Shown here: positions 25,107-33,088 of the stretch, piece by piece
How the letters are laid out: each line of letters starts with the position of its first letter
Position numbering within the stretch: the first letter of the stretch is position 1
Notes under the pieces: model-generated
The model's database searches: none
The model's input: only the letters and a program-made list of their open reading frames with translations
Told to the model about the DNA's origin: nothing
Assembly (NCBI GenBank): GCA_963677175.2
Contig: CAXXES010000007.1
Span: 1,136,147-1,200,146 of the forward strand
Length of the DNA stretch: 64,000 nucleotides
Direction of reading: 5' to 3'
Source: Sunxiuqinia sp963677175
Lineage (GTDB): Bacteria > Bacteroidota > Bacteroidia > Bacteroidales > Prolixibacteraceae
Position numbers and translations under genes: made by a program

Positions 25107-27437
25107 ATGAAAAAGAATATCGATATCCAAAAGGTTGAAGACCACTCCCCGAATCAACCGGCGCAGACCGAAGTGTTATTTATTACTTCCTATCCACCAA
25201 GGGAATGTGGTATAGCAACCTATTCGCAGGACTTGATCAAGTCGTTGAATAATAAATTCAGCAATTCCCTGTCGATAAAAGTTTGTGCCCTGGAAGCCGA
25301 TGATGTGAATTATGAATACCCGGATGAAGTCGAATTCGTACTTAAAACGTCAATAGCCGCCGACTATGAAAAAATGGCAATCAAAATAAATCATGACAAA
25401 AACATCGATATTGTATTGATCCAACACGAGTTTGGATTCTTTCATGCCCGGGAACAAGCATTTCTGAAACTCATGAAAGCCGTTTCAAAGCCAGTTGTGG
25501 TTGCTTTTCATACGGTTCTGCCTAATCCTGATAAGCAGTTTAAAATAGAGGTACAGCAGATCGTAGCGGCATGCGAATCAATCATTGTCATGACCAACAC
25601 CTCCGCCGAAATTTTAACGAACCACTATGGTGTGCCGCAGCAAAAAATAGCGGTGATTGCTCATGGAACCCATTTGGTTCCGCGTTTAAACAAGGCTTCG
25701 TTAAAACTGAAGCATAAACTAAAAGGCCGAAAAGTGCTGACCACATTTGGCTTATTAAGTTCAGGAAAAAGCCTGGAAACCACCATTGACGCATTACCGG
25801 AAATCATAAAAAAGTGCCCCCAGGCCATCTTTCTGGCCATAGGAAAAACGCACCCCGAAGTTGTGAAAGCGGATGGCGAAAAATACAGGCAAATGCTCGA
25901 AGAAAAAGTAAAACAACTGAATCTTCAGGATCATGTGCGTTTTGTAAACCAATACCTCGATTTACCGGAATTACTCGAATATTTGCAGCTTACCGACATC
26001 TACCTGTTTACGTCCAACGATCCGAACCAGGCCGTTAGCGGAACGTTCGTTTACGCCATGAGCTGTGGCTGCCCAATCATTTCAACACCAATACCACACG
26101 CAAAGGAAGTGCTGACCAAGCAAACAGGTATTATTTTTGACTTTGGCCATTCGAAACAATTATCCACTGCCGTAATCAGGCTCCTCAATAATGATAAACT
26201 ACGGAAGAACATCAGTTTAAACACCTTGCAGAAAATTGTTTCTACCGCCTGGGAAAATTCGGCCGTTGAACATACGATGTTGCTCTACAAAATTGCAGGC
26301 AACCAGACTCCAATGCGCTATAACTGGCCGGCCATTAACCTGAACCATCTGAAACAGATGACCACCTCTGTTGGAATCATTCAGTTTTCAAAGGTCAATC
26401 AACCAGATATTAGCTCCGGATACACCCTCGATGATAATGCCAGGGCCCTTGTGGCTACTTGTATGTACCTGGAAACAACAGGCGACAGGAAAATTATTTC
26501 TACGATCAAAAAATACCTCCGCTTTATCGCGTATTGTCAGCAAGCTGAAGGCGATTTTTTAAACTATGTAGATAAAGAGCTCCATTTTACCGACCAGAAT
26601 AACGATGTGAATCTGGATGATTCGAATGGCAGGGCCATTTGGGCATTGGGCTATTTGACTTCATTAACCGGCCTGTTGCCCAAGAAACTGGTTGCTGATG
26701 CCGGAGCAATCATTGAAAAATCGCTGCCTCGCATGCGCATGGTGCGTTCAACACGGGCCATGGCGTTTACAATTAAAGGCTTGTATTACTATGAAAATGC
26801 CGTAAATTATTCGGACAATATTGACCTGATTAACGTATTTGCCAGACGCATGGTCCAGATGTACAAACATGAATCGAGCAAAAAATGGGAATGGTTTGAA
26901 AGCTATCTGACTTATGGCAACAGCACCTTGCCCGAAGCCATGTTGTATGCCTGGTTGCTAACGAAAGATGCTGTTTATAAAGAGATCGCCCTGTCGTCTT
27001 TCAATTTTCTGCTGAATCAAACCTTCAACAAAAACGGTATCGAGGTTATTTCAAACAAACAGTGGCTTCAAAAAGGACAAAAAGCCGCGCAGTTTGGCGA
27101 ACAGCCTATTGATGTAGCTTACACCATCATGACATTAAGTAAATTTTACGAGGTATCAAACGAGGAGGACTATCGGCTGAAAATAGACATTGCCTTCAGT
27201 TGGTTCTTAGGAGAAAACCGGCTACATCAAATCATTTACAATCCATGTACCGGAGGATGTTACGATGGATTGGAAGAATGGCATGTAAACCTCAACCAGG
27301 GAGCCGAATCAACAGTAAGCTACCTGATGGCAAGGCTAACCATGGCAAAAAACGACAATTCGAAAACGTCTTCCGGCATGAAACGACCAATCCACAGCAA
27401 AACGATTTCAGAACAAAAGAGATCAATACTCATTTAA
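25107..27437 (+). CDS. GT4 glycosyltransferase fused to a helical barrel-like C-terminal domain
   Basis: 776 residues from the ATG at 25107. Residues about 20-395 are a GT-B fold of family GT4: LFITSYPPRECGIATYSQDL (N-terminal glycine loop), IVLIQHEFGFFHA, and the E-x7-E-like region PNQAVSGTFVYAMSCGCPII. Residues about 400-776 are all-helical with repeated motifs (SSGYTLDDNARALVATCMYL, DDSNGRAIWALGYL, ENRLHQIIYNPCTGGCYDGL), which suggests an (alpha/alpha) toroid like those of glycoside-processing enzymes. A transferase and a sugar-processing or binding domain in one chain, next to a GH130 gene, point to a mannose-type glycan; this is inference. It directly follows the YtxH gene. Confidence 0.85.
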   Translation: MKKNIDIQKVEDHSPNQPAQTEVLFITSYPPRECGIATYSQDLIKSLNNKFSNSLSIKVCALEADDVNYEYPDEVEFVLKTSIAADYEKMAIKINHDKNIDIVLIQHEFGFFHAREQAFLKLMKAVSKPVVVAFHTVLPNPDKQFKIEVQQIVAACESIIVMTNTSAEILTNHYGVPQQKIAVIAHGTHLVPRLNKASLKLKHKLKGRKVLTTFGLLSSGKSLETTIDALPEIIKKCPQAIFLAIGKTHPEVVKADGEKYRQMLEEKVKQLNLQDHVRFVNQYLDLPELLEYLQLTDIYLFTSNDPNQAVSGTFVYAMSCGCPIISTPIPHAKEVLTKQTGIIFDFGHSKQLSTAVIRLLNNDKLRKNISLNTLQKIVSTAWENSAVEHTMLLYKIAGNQTPMRYNWPAINLNHLKQMTTSVGIIQFSKVNQPDISSGYTLDDNARALVATCMYLETTGDRKIISTIKKYLRFIAYCQQAEGDFLNYVDKELHFTDQNNDVNLDDSNGRAIWALGYLTSLTGLLPKKLVADAGAIIEKSLPRMRMVRSTRAMAFTIKGLYYYENAVNYSDNIDLINVFARRMVQMYKHESSKKWEWFESYLTYGNSTLPEAMLYAWLLTKDAVYKEIALSSFNFLLNQTFNKNGIEVISNKQWLQKGQKAAQFGEQPIDVAYTIMTLSKFYEVSNEEDYRLKIDIAFSWFLGENRLHQIIYNPCTGGCYDGLEEWHVNLNQGAESTVSYLMARLTMAKNDNSKTSSGMKRPIHSKTISEQKRSILI

Positions 27438-27592
27438 ATAAAAAAGACATTTTTAAGCCTGTCCTTCCGCGGAAAATCCCTCTTTTTCATATGAGCACAA
27501 AACAAAGCAAGCCTGGGGTCACCCTATTTCCCGGTTGGTCATCTTCTCCTCCTGAGGAGATATCTTTATGACAGGATGTCACAAATTAACAT

Positions 27593-27781
27593 CAAAGTGC
27601 GGAACTTTGACCCCAAAGTATGAACCCCTGACGCCAAAGTCTGATACTTTGATCCCAAAGTACGAGACTCTTACATCAAAGTATCTTACTTTAATATCAA
27701 AGTATAACACTTTAGCTCCAAAGCATGGAACTTTGAGATCAAAATATGAGACTTTGATGTCAAAGTGTGACACTATGACCT
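27593..27781 (+). repeat. 21-bp degenerate tandem array, 9 units (array 2)
   Basis: Nine units of exactly 21 bp, each starting CAAAG or CAAAA and mostly containing ACTTTG at offset 11, as in CAAAGTGCGGAACTTTGACC. Each unit is thus an imperfect inverted repeat with arms about one helical turn apart. A weaker unit precedes (about 27572) and one follows (TAAAGCTGC). Both strands stay open and would encode heptapeptides (SKYETLT on plus, FDIKVSY on minus), but with no plausible ribosome site. The array lies between convergent genes (glycosyltransferase stop 27437, enolase stop 28322). Apart from the frame at 27771 and the enolase terminator, the rest of that 880-bp gap shows nothing recognisable. 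Confidence 0.88.
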
Positions 27782-27995
27782 TAAAGCTGCGAATGATTAT
27801 CAAAGAACTTTTCCGGGTGTTTCAAGCGCTCCCCTGCTCCATTACACCCCCCCGGATTTGTTTCCAAACTACCAGTTTTTATATTCTCACGAATCGCTGC
27901 TGTTCTTGGAGTGGTCCGGAAAAGTTTCGGATCGACAGAAACTGCTTACTAAAATAACCCATTATTTAGAAATAGAAAAGGATGAATTGCAATAA
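27771..27995 (+). pseudogene. Possible gene fragment without start (protein-like 74-codon frame)
   Basis: After a TGA at 27768 the frame runs 74 codons to TAA at 27995. The last part looks like real protein (YSHESLLFLEWSGKVSDRQ, ending HYLEIEKDELQ), but there is no ATG, GTG or TTG near its beginning and the frame emerges from array 2. It may be the 3' remnant of a lost gene, or chance. The family was not recognised. Confidence 0.2.
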
Positions 27996-28269
27996 GGTGC
28001 AGAATTAATTTATGTTTTTCAACATGATTATACTTAGCCCACCACACAAACATCCCTAAAAACAAACACCCTAACCAAGCCATGCCTCATATTGTCAAGC
28101 GTTTAGAGCACACCAAACAGCTCGAAAAGCATAAAATAGAAAACAGATGAACTGTTTACCAGCATAAACCATGATCCTGGAGACTGAAATCATTCATCTT
28201 TTATGATGCCGGAGACATGGCATGTTTATCGAATAAGAATGCTGGAAGAAGATTCGCCAATAAAAAAAG

Positions 28270-28302
28270 AAAAGCCGCTCTCCTTTCGGAAAGCGGCTTT
28301 TG
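28270..28302 (-). terminator. Rho-independent terminator of enolase
   Basis: AAAAGCCGCT and AGCGGCTTTT form a perfect stem closed further by TCC/GGA; on the minus strand the hairpin ends in a T-rich tail (28262-28270 are A-rich on plus). It lies 20 bp past the enolase stop. The arms are symmetrical, so it could also stop plus-strand transcripts. Confidence 0.85.
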
Positions 28303-28321
28303 TTGTATCTGGTATTCAGAA

Positions 28322-29623
28322 TTATTTTTTGTAAACTTTTTTGTATCCGTAGATGGCCGAAGCGCCCAATTGCTCTTCGATACGAAGCAGTTGGTTGTAT
28401 TTTGCCATACGATCGGAACGGCTCAATGAACCGGTTTTGATTTGACCAGAGTTGGTTGCAACAGCAATGTCGGCAATGGTTGAATCTTCAGTTTCGCCCG
28501 AGCGGTGAGAAGTTACGGAAGTATAACCTGCGCGGTGTGCCATTTCAATGGCATCCAAGGTTTCTGTCAATGTACCAATTTGGTTTACTTTGATCAGGAT
28601 TGAGTTGGCAGCTCCCAGTTCGATACCTTTTTTCAGGTACTCTACGTTGGTCACGAACAAGTCGTCGCCAACCAACTGGCACTTATCGCCCAATTCAGCA
28701 TTTAAAGCAACCCATCCGTCCCAGTCGCCTTCGTCCATTCCATCTTCGATTGAATCGATCGGGAATTTGGCAACCAATTCAGCCAGGTAAGCAGCTTGTT
28801 CTTCAGAATTACGCTTAGCACCGCCGGCACCTTCGAATTTGCTGTAATCGTAAACACCATCGCTGTAGAATTCAGAAGCAGCACAGTCCAAAGCAATTGA
28901 AACATCGCCACCGTCTTCGGCACGACCTGGTTTGTAACCAGCGTTTTTAATCGCTTCGATAATGGAGTTCAACGCATCTTCGGTTCCGTCCAAGGCAGGA
29001 GCAAAACCACCTTCGTCACCAACAGCGGTGCTCAAGTTACGTTTTGACAATACTTTTTTCAGGCTATGGAAAACTTCGGCACCCATACGCAAACCTTCGC
29101 GGAATGAAGGAGCGCCAATCGGACGAATCATGAATTCCTGGAAAGCGATCGGAGCATCGGAGTGAGATCCACCATTGATGATGTTCATCATCGGAACAGG
29201 CAATGTTTTGGCATTGGCACCACCAATGTAACGGTACAATGGCAAGTCGAGCGCATCGGCAGCTGCTTTGGCAACCGCCAAGGAAACACCCAACATGGCA
29301 TTAGCACCCAATTTCGATTTTGTTTTGGTACCGTCAAGCTCCAGCAATTTGCGGTCGATACCAACCTGGTCTGAAGCGTCCATACCAATAATTTCTTTGG
29401 CAATCGCGTTGTTTACGTTTTCAACAGCTTTTAAAACACCTTTTCCAAGGTAACGACCTTTGTCGCCATCACGCAGTTCAAGCGCTTCGTTTTCACCTGT
29501 TGATGCACCTGAAGGGACAGCAGCTAAACCAATAGCTCCGCATTCCAGCGTAATTTCAACTTCTACTGTAGGATTACCGCGAGAATCTAAAATTTCTCTA
29601 CCAACGACGTTATTAATTAACAT
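28322..29623 (-). CDS. eno: Enolase
   Basis: 433 residues, the normal length. It converts 2-phosphoglycerate to phosphoenolpyruvate in the cytosol. Diagnostic blocks are EILDSRGNPTVEVE at the N-terminus, SGASTGENEALELRDGD, the metal/catalytic segments ALDCAASEF and SIEDGMDEGDWDGW, LVGDDLFVTN, the catalytic Lys in NSILIKVNQIGTLTE, and the signature SHRSGETEDSTIADIAVA. It is a single gene with its own promoter (29686) and terminator (28270). Codon use is biased as expected for a highly expressed gene. Confidence 0.98.
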   Translation of the reverse strand: MLINNVVGREILDSRGNPTVEVEITLECGAIGLAAVPSGASTGENEALELRDGDKGRYLGKGVLKAVENVNNAIAKEIIGMDASDQVGIDRKLLELDGTKTKSKLGANAMLGVSLAVAKAAADALDLPLYRYIGGANAKTLPVPMMNIINGGSHSDAPIAFQEFMIRPIGAPSFREGLRMGAEVFHSLKKVLSKRNLSTAVGDEGGFAPALDGTEDALNSIIEAIKNAGYKPGRAEDGGDVSIALDCAASEFYSDGVYDYSKFEGAGGAKRNSEEQAAYLAELVAKFPIDSIEDGMDEGDWDGWVALNAELGDKCQLVGDDLFVTNVEYLKKGIELGAANSILIKVNQIGTLTETLDAIEMAHRAGYTSVTSHRSGETEDSTIADIAVATNSGQIKTGSLSRSDRMAKYNQLLRIEEQLGASAIYGYKKVYKK

Positions 29624-29685
29624 GATTTATGGTTTTGATATTAAACTTAGTAATGATCTTAAACTTTGATTTCAGAAAACCGTTG

Positions 29686-29693
29686 CAAAGATA
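29686..29693 (-). promoter_or_regulatory. Bacteroidota -7 element for enolase
   Basis: On the minus strand TATCTTTG matches TAnnTTTG perfectly and lies 63 bp before the enolase ATG. A clear -33 TTG is not seen. The rest of the gap 29694-29976 between eno and the HPt gene shows no other recognised element. Confidence 0.6.
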
Positions 29694-29976
29694 AAAAAAC
29701 CAGTTGATATTTATGTATCATTGCCCCGATGAATAACCTAAATTTAACCACCTAATGCTTCGAAACCTTCAAGATTCAATGTGCGCCTTGCTTTCGGCCA
29801 AAAGAATTTTAGCTGCAAGATTGTTATTAAGTGAGGCAGCACAACAATAAGCCAACAGGCGATACCATTTACCAAACAGCCATCGGTCATAAAACGAGCA
29901 TGTTTAGTCGACGCAAAAGGAAATGATTAAAGTGCGTGTTCCATTTGATTCCATAGAAAACAAACAATTTAATCAT

Positions 29977-30345
29977 ATGAAAAGTAACGAGGACAGCAAG
30001 ATTCCGGACCATCAGCCTTACAGCACAGATAAAATACGGGCTTTTGCTTTGGGCGATGAAACCAGCTTACGCTTAATTCTGAATTCGTTTATCCAATCTA
30101 CCCGGGAAAACCTAAATCAATTTCGGAAGCACCTGGCAGAAGAACAGCAAGAACCAATCGTTGAACTGGCTCATAAAATGGGCTCGATGTTCCTGCAATT
30201 GGAAGCGACCGGGGTAGCCAGACTTTTAAATGAGCTGGAAGAAAACCGCTTGAGCGGCAATGCCTGGAAAGCCACAGCTCAAGAGGCCGCAGATCGGGCA
30301 GAAGAACTGGTAAAAACAATTCAATCGGACTATCAGCTTGAATGA
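29977..30345 (+). CDS. HPt-domain phosphotransfer protein
   Basis: 122 residues from the ATG at 29977; an in-frame ATG at 29923 would add 18 residues with no obvious fold. The protein is a four-helix HPt module: a helix with LRLILNSFIQSTRENLNQF, then the phospho-His in PIVELAHKMGSMFLQLEA, where the K-x-G-S after the His is characteristic. It is convergent with the sigma-54 response regulator gene and ends 13 bp from its stop, so it may be the intermediate that feeds that regulator from a hybrid kinase. The partner is inferred from position only. Confidence 0.85.
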   Translation: MKSNEDSKIPDHQPYSTDKIRAFALGDETSLRLILNSFIQSTRENLNQFRKHLAEEQQEPIVELAHKMGSMFLQLEATGVARLLNELEENRLSGNAWKATAQEAADRAEELVKTIQSDYQLE

Positions 30346-30358
30346 ATAGCCAACCGTT

Positions 30359-31702
30359 TTATTTATTGCGTTCCGGGAGCTCGATCTTGTAGCTTTTCAA
30401 TTTGTTGTACAGGGTCTTACGATCAATCTTCAACAGGCGGGCGGCCTGGCTTTTATTGTAGTTGGCGGCCTCCAGCGCTTTTAGAATCAATTCATTTTCA
30501 TCCTTTTCATCATGCAGGGCAAAATGACTGGCTTGTGAGCTGGAATAAATCTCGGCAGGTATTTCGCTTAAAGTAATCCATTTGCCATACGTCAGTAAGG
30601 TGGCCCGTTTAATGACGTTTTTCATTTCTCGAAGATTGCCCGGCCAGGAATAATTCAAAAAAACCGGCTCCAGGCTTTTGTCAAACCCCTGTACGGATTT
30701 GTCGAGGTAACGATTGGACTGCTCTAAAAAATAATGCGCAAAGTACATGATATCTTGCTGCCGATCACGAAGTGGAGGGACATTAATCTGAAACTCGTTA
30801 AGCCGATGGTAGAGATCTTCGCGAAATTCGCCGTATTCCTGGGCTTCAAGCAAATTTTCGTTGGTTGCAGCAATAATCCGTACATTAACAACAATCTCCT
30901 TATTGCTCCCCACTGGTTTAATCCGGCGTTCCTGTAGCACACGCAACAATTGAATCTGGCTATTGTATGGCAAATTACCCACCTCATCCAAAAATAGAGT
31001 GCCGCCATTGGCCGCTTCAAAATTGCCAACCTTATCGGCTATAGCCCCGGTAAACGATCCTTTTACATGTCCAAAAAACTCACTCGCCACCAGTTCCTTT
31101 GGAATGGCGCCGCAATCAACGGCTACAAAAGGCTTATGCGCCCGTTTGCTCTTTTCATGAATCAGCTTGGCTACATATTCTTTTCCGGTTCCGCTTTCAC
31201 CCACAATTAAAACTGAAATGGGAGTTGGCGCAACCAACTGAATGTGTTTACTCATTTTTTTTGCCTGGCTGCTCACCCCTTCCTGATAATCTGTCTGATC
31301 TACCTGACTTGCCGCTTCCGGATTATCCATTGATTTTTCTTTTGAAGCAGCAAGCGCCTCCTTGACTACATTCAACACTTCATCTGGACTCAATGGTTTT
31401 GGAATGTAATTAAAGGCCCCTTTTTTAATCGACTCAATAGCCGTGGCAATGTCGGCATAGCCAGTCATCATTACAATTTGAGTATTGGGCGACTGATTCT
31501 TCACCAAGCGAATCAGATCCATTCCGCTAATATCAGGCATGCGCAGATCGGTCAACACGACATCGTAAGACGTACCCTGAATCATTCTCGTTGCTTCAAC
31601 CGGAGAGAATACGGTGGTTACGCTGTAATCATTTTTCTCCAGCAGGTTTTTCAGCATTAAACAAAAAGTAACATCATCATCTATTATCAGAATGCTTGCC
31701 AT
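30359..31702 (-). CDS. NtrC-family sigma-54-dependent response regulator
   Basis: 447 residues: receiver (5-118, Asp in DVVLTDLRMPDISG, Lys in NYIPKPLS), AAA+ sigma-54 activator (about 145-375; Walker A GESGTGKE, the sigma-54-contacting loop GSFTGAI, Walker B GGTLFLDEVG, arginine region) and a Fis-type HTH (AANYNKSQAARLLKIDRKTLYNKL). GSFTGA in place of GAFTGA is a tolerated variant in the family. It activates RpoN promoters from upstream enhancers. A palindrome at 32429 and a TTGGCAC promoter-like site at 32295, both near the next gene, are candidate targets. Confidence 0.95.
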   Translation of the reverse strand: MASILIIDDDVTFCLMLKNLLEKNDYSVTTVFSPVEATRMIQGTSYDVVLTDLRMPDISGMDLIRLVKNQSPNTQIVMMTGYADIATAIESIKKGAFNYIPKPLSPDEVLNVVKEALAASKEKSMDNPEAASQVDQTDYQEGVSSQAKKMSKHIQLVAPTPISVLIVGESGTGKEYVAKLIHEKSKRAHKPFVAVDCGAIPKELVASEFFGHVKGSFTGAIADKVGNFEAANGGTLFLDEVGNLPYNSQIQLLRVLQERRIKPVGSNKEIVVNVRIIAATNENLLEAQEYGEFREDLYHRLNEFQINVPPLRDRQQDIMYFAHYFLEQSNRYLDKSVQGFDKSLEPVFLNYSWPGNLREMKNVIKRATLLTYGKWITLSEIPAEIYSSSQASHFALHDEKDENELILKALEAANYNKSQAARLLKIDRKTLYNKLKSYKIELPERNK

Positions 31703-31803
31703 AGAATATTTCCCTACACGTTTATCGTTCCTAAACTATTATTTTCTAACGGGTAAAGTATACAAATAGTATAAGCAAATTACACGCAAAATGTTTAATC
31801 AAA

Positions 31804-31843
31804 AACCCCTGTCAATCAGAATATCTTCTTTTCGACAGGGGTT
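31804..31843 (-). terminator. Terminator after the PepSY-like gene
   Basis: On the minus strand AACCCCTGTC and GACAGGGGTT form a perfect 10-bp stem with a loop of about 20 bases, followed by TTTTTG. It separates the PepSY-like gene from the sigma-54 regulator gene. Confidence 0.8.
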
Positions 31844-31897
31844 AAAGACACTTAATCTCAATTAGCATCCAAGTAACAGATGATTTCTTCTGTTTCT

Positions 31898-32239
31898 TTA
31901 TTCTACAGGTACGTCACCGGCTGGCTCTTCGCCCTGCTCAATTTTCAGGAACTCACCGCTGGCATTGAAAAATACCTTAATCGTTTCTTCTTCTTTTGTC
32001 AATTTAACTTTGTAGCTGCCGTCAGTTCCCATGTAGGCTTCAGCCAAAGTGTAATCTGCATACCCCTCAGAAATTGCCTGAGTTACTACTTCCGGCAGAT
32101 CCTCAACATTCATTTTTTCGTACTGAACTTCTTCCTGAGCAATCTGCATTGTTTGATTTGTATTTTCAGCCAAAATTCCGGATGGCATACTAAATCCTAA
32201 AATAATTACTGCGGCTGTCATTATCATTCCTTTTTTCAT
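31898..32239 (-). CDS. Small exported PepSY-like protein
   Basis: 113 residues with a signal peptide (MKKGMIMTAAVIILGF, cleavage after GILA). The mature part fits the PepSY-like beta-lactamase-inhibitor-like fold: VEDLPEVVTQAISEGYADYTLAEAY, then SYKVKLTKEEETIKVFFNASGEFLKIEQ. An acidic, proline-containing tail ends the protein. Such proteins are periplasmic; function is unknown. Upstream lie a putative sigma-54 promoter (32295-32311) and a 21-bp palindrome (32429-32449), and a sigma-54 activator is encoded next door, so it may be that regulator's target. It has its own terminator. Confidence 0.7.
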   Translation of the reverse strand: MKKGMIMTAAVIILGFSMPSGILAENTNQTMQIAQEEVQYEKMNVEDLPEVVTQAISEGYADYTLAEAYMGTDGSYKVKLTKEEETIKVFFNASGEFLKIEQGEEPAGDVPVE

Positions 32240-32294
32240 ACTCTTTAATTTTTATGATTCAACATTTAATTTATAATTCTACATCTTACCCTTA

Positions 32295-32311
32295 AGGGAT
32301 AAGTGTGCCAA
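32295..32311 (-). promoter_or_regulatory. Putative sigma-54 (-24/-12) promoter
   Basis: The minus strand reads TTGGCACACTTATCCCT. The -24 half TTGGCAC is perfect; the -12 half is TCCC in place of TTGC, so only T and C of that element agree. It is 56 bp before the PepSY-like ATG. The call depends on the neighbouring palindrome and regulator. Confidence 0.45.
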
Positions 32312-32428
32312 AAACTAAAAACAAGACAATGAAAAGCCACAAAACACTGATAAACTAATCGTTGAAAAATAAAGCAAGATGAAAAGGCCGATAAAACCGT
32401 CATTCCTCTTATGGGGATTACCCGTGTA

Positions 32429-32449
32429 GATGTAGAAATTTTCTACATC
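32429..32449. promoter_or_regulatory. Perfect 21-bp palindrome, candidate enhancer
   Basis: GATGTAGAAA and TTTCTACATC are exact reverse complements around one central T. It sits about 118 bp upstream of the putative -24/-12 site, a normal distance for an NtrC-type enhancer, and between the PepSY-like gene and crcB. Confidence 0.6.
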
Positions 32450-32518
32450 ATTTCGACAAAAGAAGTTAAAGTCGAACAAAAATGGGTCACACTTGAAAAA
32501 AAAGAAAGACGAGAACGC

Positions 32519-32902
32519 CTAACTGTAGATCAATCGAACAGTCACAATTCCGAGGTAAACAGCAAACACCCCCAGAAACACGCTCATACCTACATTCGCA
32601 AGCAACTGAAGCAGATTATTTACGGATAGCATGGTCAGGTTATTATAGGCAAACGACGAGAATGTTGTGAACCCGCCACAAAAACCAACCGTCAAAAAGA
32701 TGCGCCACTCAGGTGTAAGTAAGTTACCCCGTTCTGAAAGTGCAAACACCAGCCCGAAAATAAAGCAACCAGCCATATTGGCTACAAAAGTTCCCCACGG
32801 GAAAGAGCTTTGCAACCAGCGCTCAACTACGACCTGGGTCAGGTAACGAGCCACACTTCCAATGAAACCTCCAGTGCCAACAATTAAGATGGTTTTCAAC
32901 AT
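32519..32902 (-). CDS. crcB: Fluoride channel CrcB/Fluc
   Basis: 127 residues from the Met of MLKTILIVGTGGFIGSVARY; an in-frame Met at 32944 would add a charged leader that homologues lack. Four membrane helices are visible. Family motifs are GGFIGSVARYL, the pore segment GTFVANMAGCFIFG (Asn that lines the fluoride pathway) and GFCGGFTTFSSFAYN (Phe box and Thr/Ser track). It forms a dual-topology dimer that exports fluoride. No fluoride riboswitch of the usual form was recognised upstream. Confidence 0.93.
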   Translation of the reverse strand: MLKTILIVGTGGFIGSVARYLTQVVVERWLQSSFPWGTFVANMAGCFIFGLVFALSERGNLLTPEWRIFLTVGFCGGFTTFSSFAYNNLTMLSVNNLLQLLANVGMSVFLGVFAVYLGIVTVRLIYS

Positions 32903-33088
32903 CGATTTTTTATTTTTCGGGTGAAATGAATACCTTCCCTGCAAAATTACAATTATTAGCGACTTTTCTCTTTTTACGCTTACTAAGGCTGATTTAATAA
33001 TATCATTTTTCGCTTTTTTAGGCTTAAAATCGGATACACAACAATAAACGACTCACAGTCGGTAAATTACATTTTCAAAAGAAGCCCC

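Noticed and set aside
27593..27781. CRISPR array
   Set aside because: Units follow each other without unique spacers, units are only 21 bp and degenerate, and no cas gene is near.
27568..27957. Open frames through array 2 (129 residues on plus, 74 on minus)
   Set aside because: Same reason as for array 1; the plus frame runs on past the array without protein-like sequence in that frame.
32903..33088. Fluoride riboswitch upstream of crcB
   Set aside because: I could not recognise the conserved GGNGAUGG-type start or the pseudoknot pairing in the A/T-rich gap.
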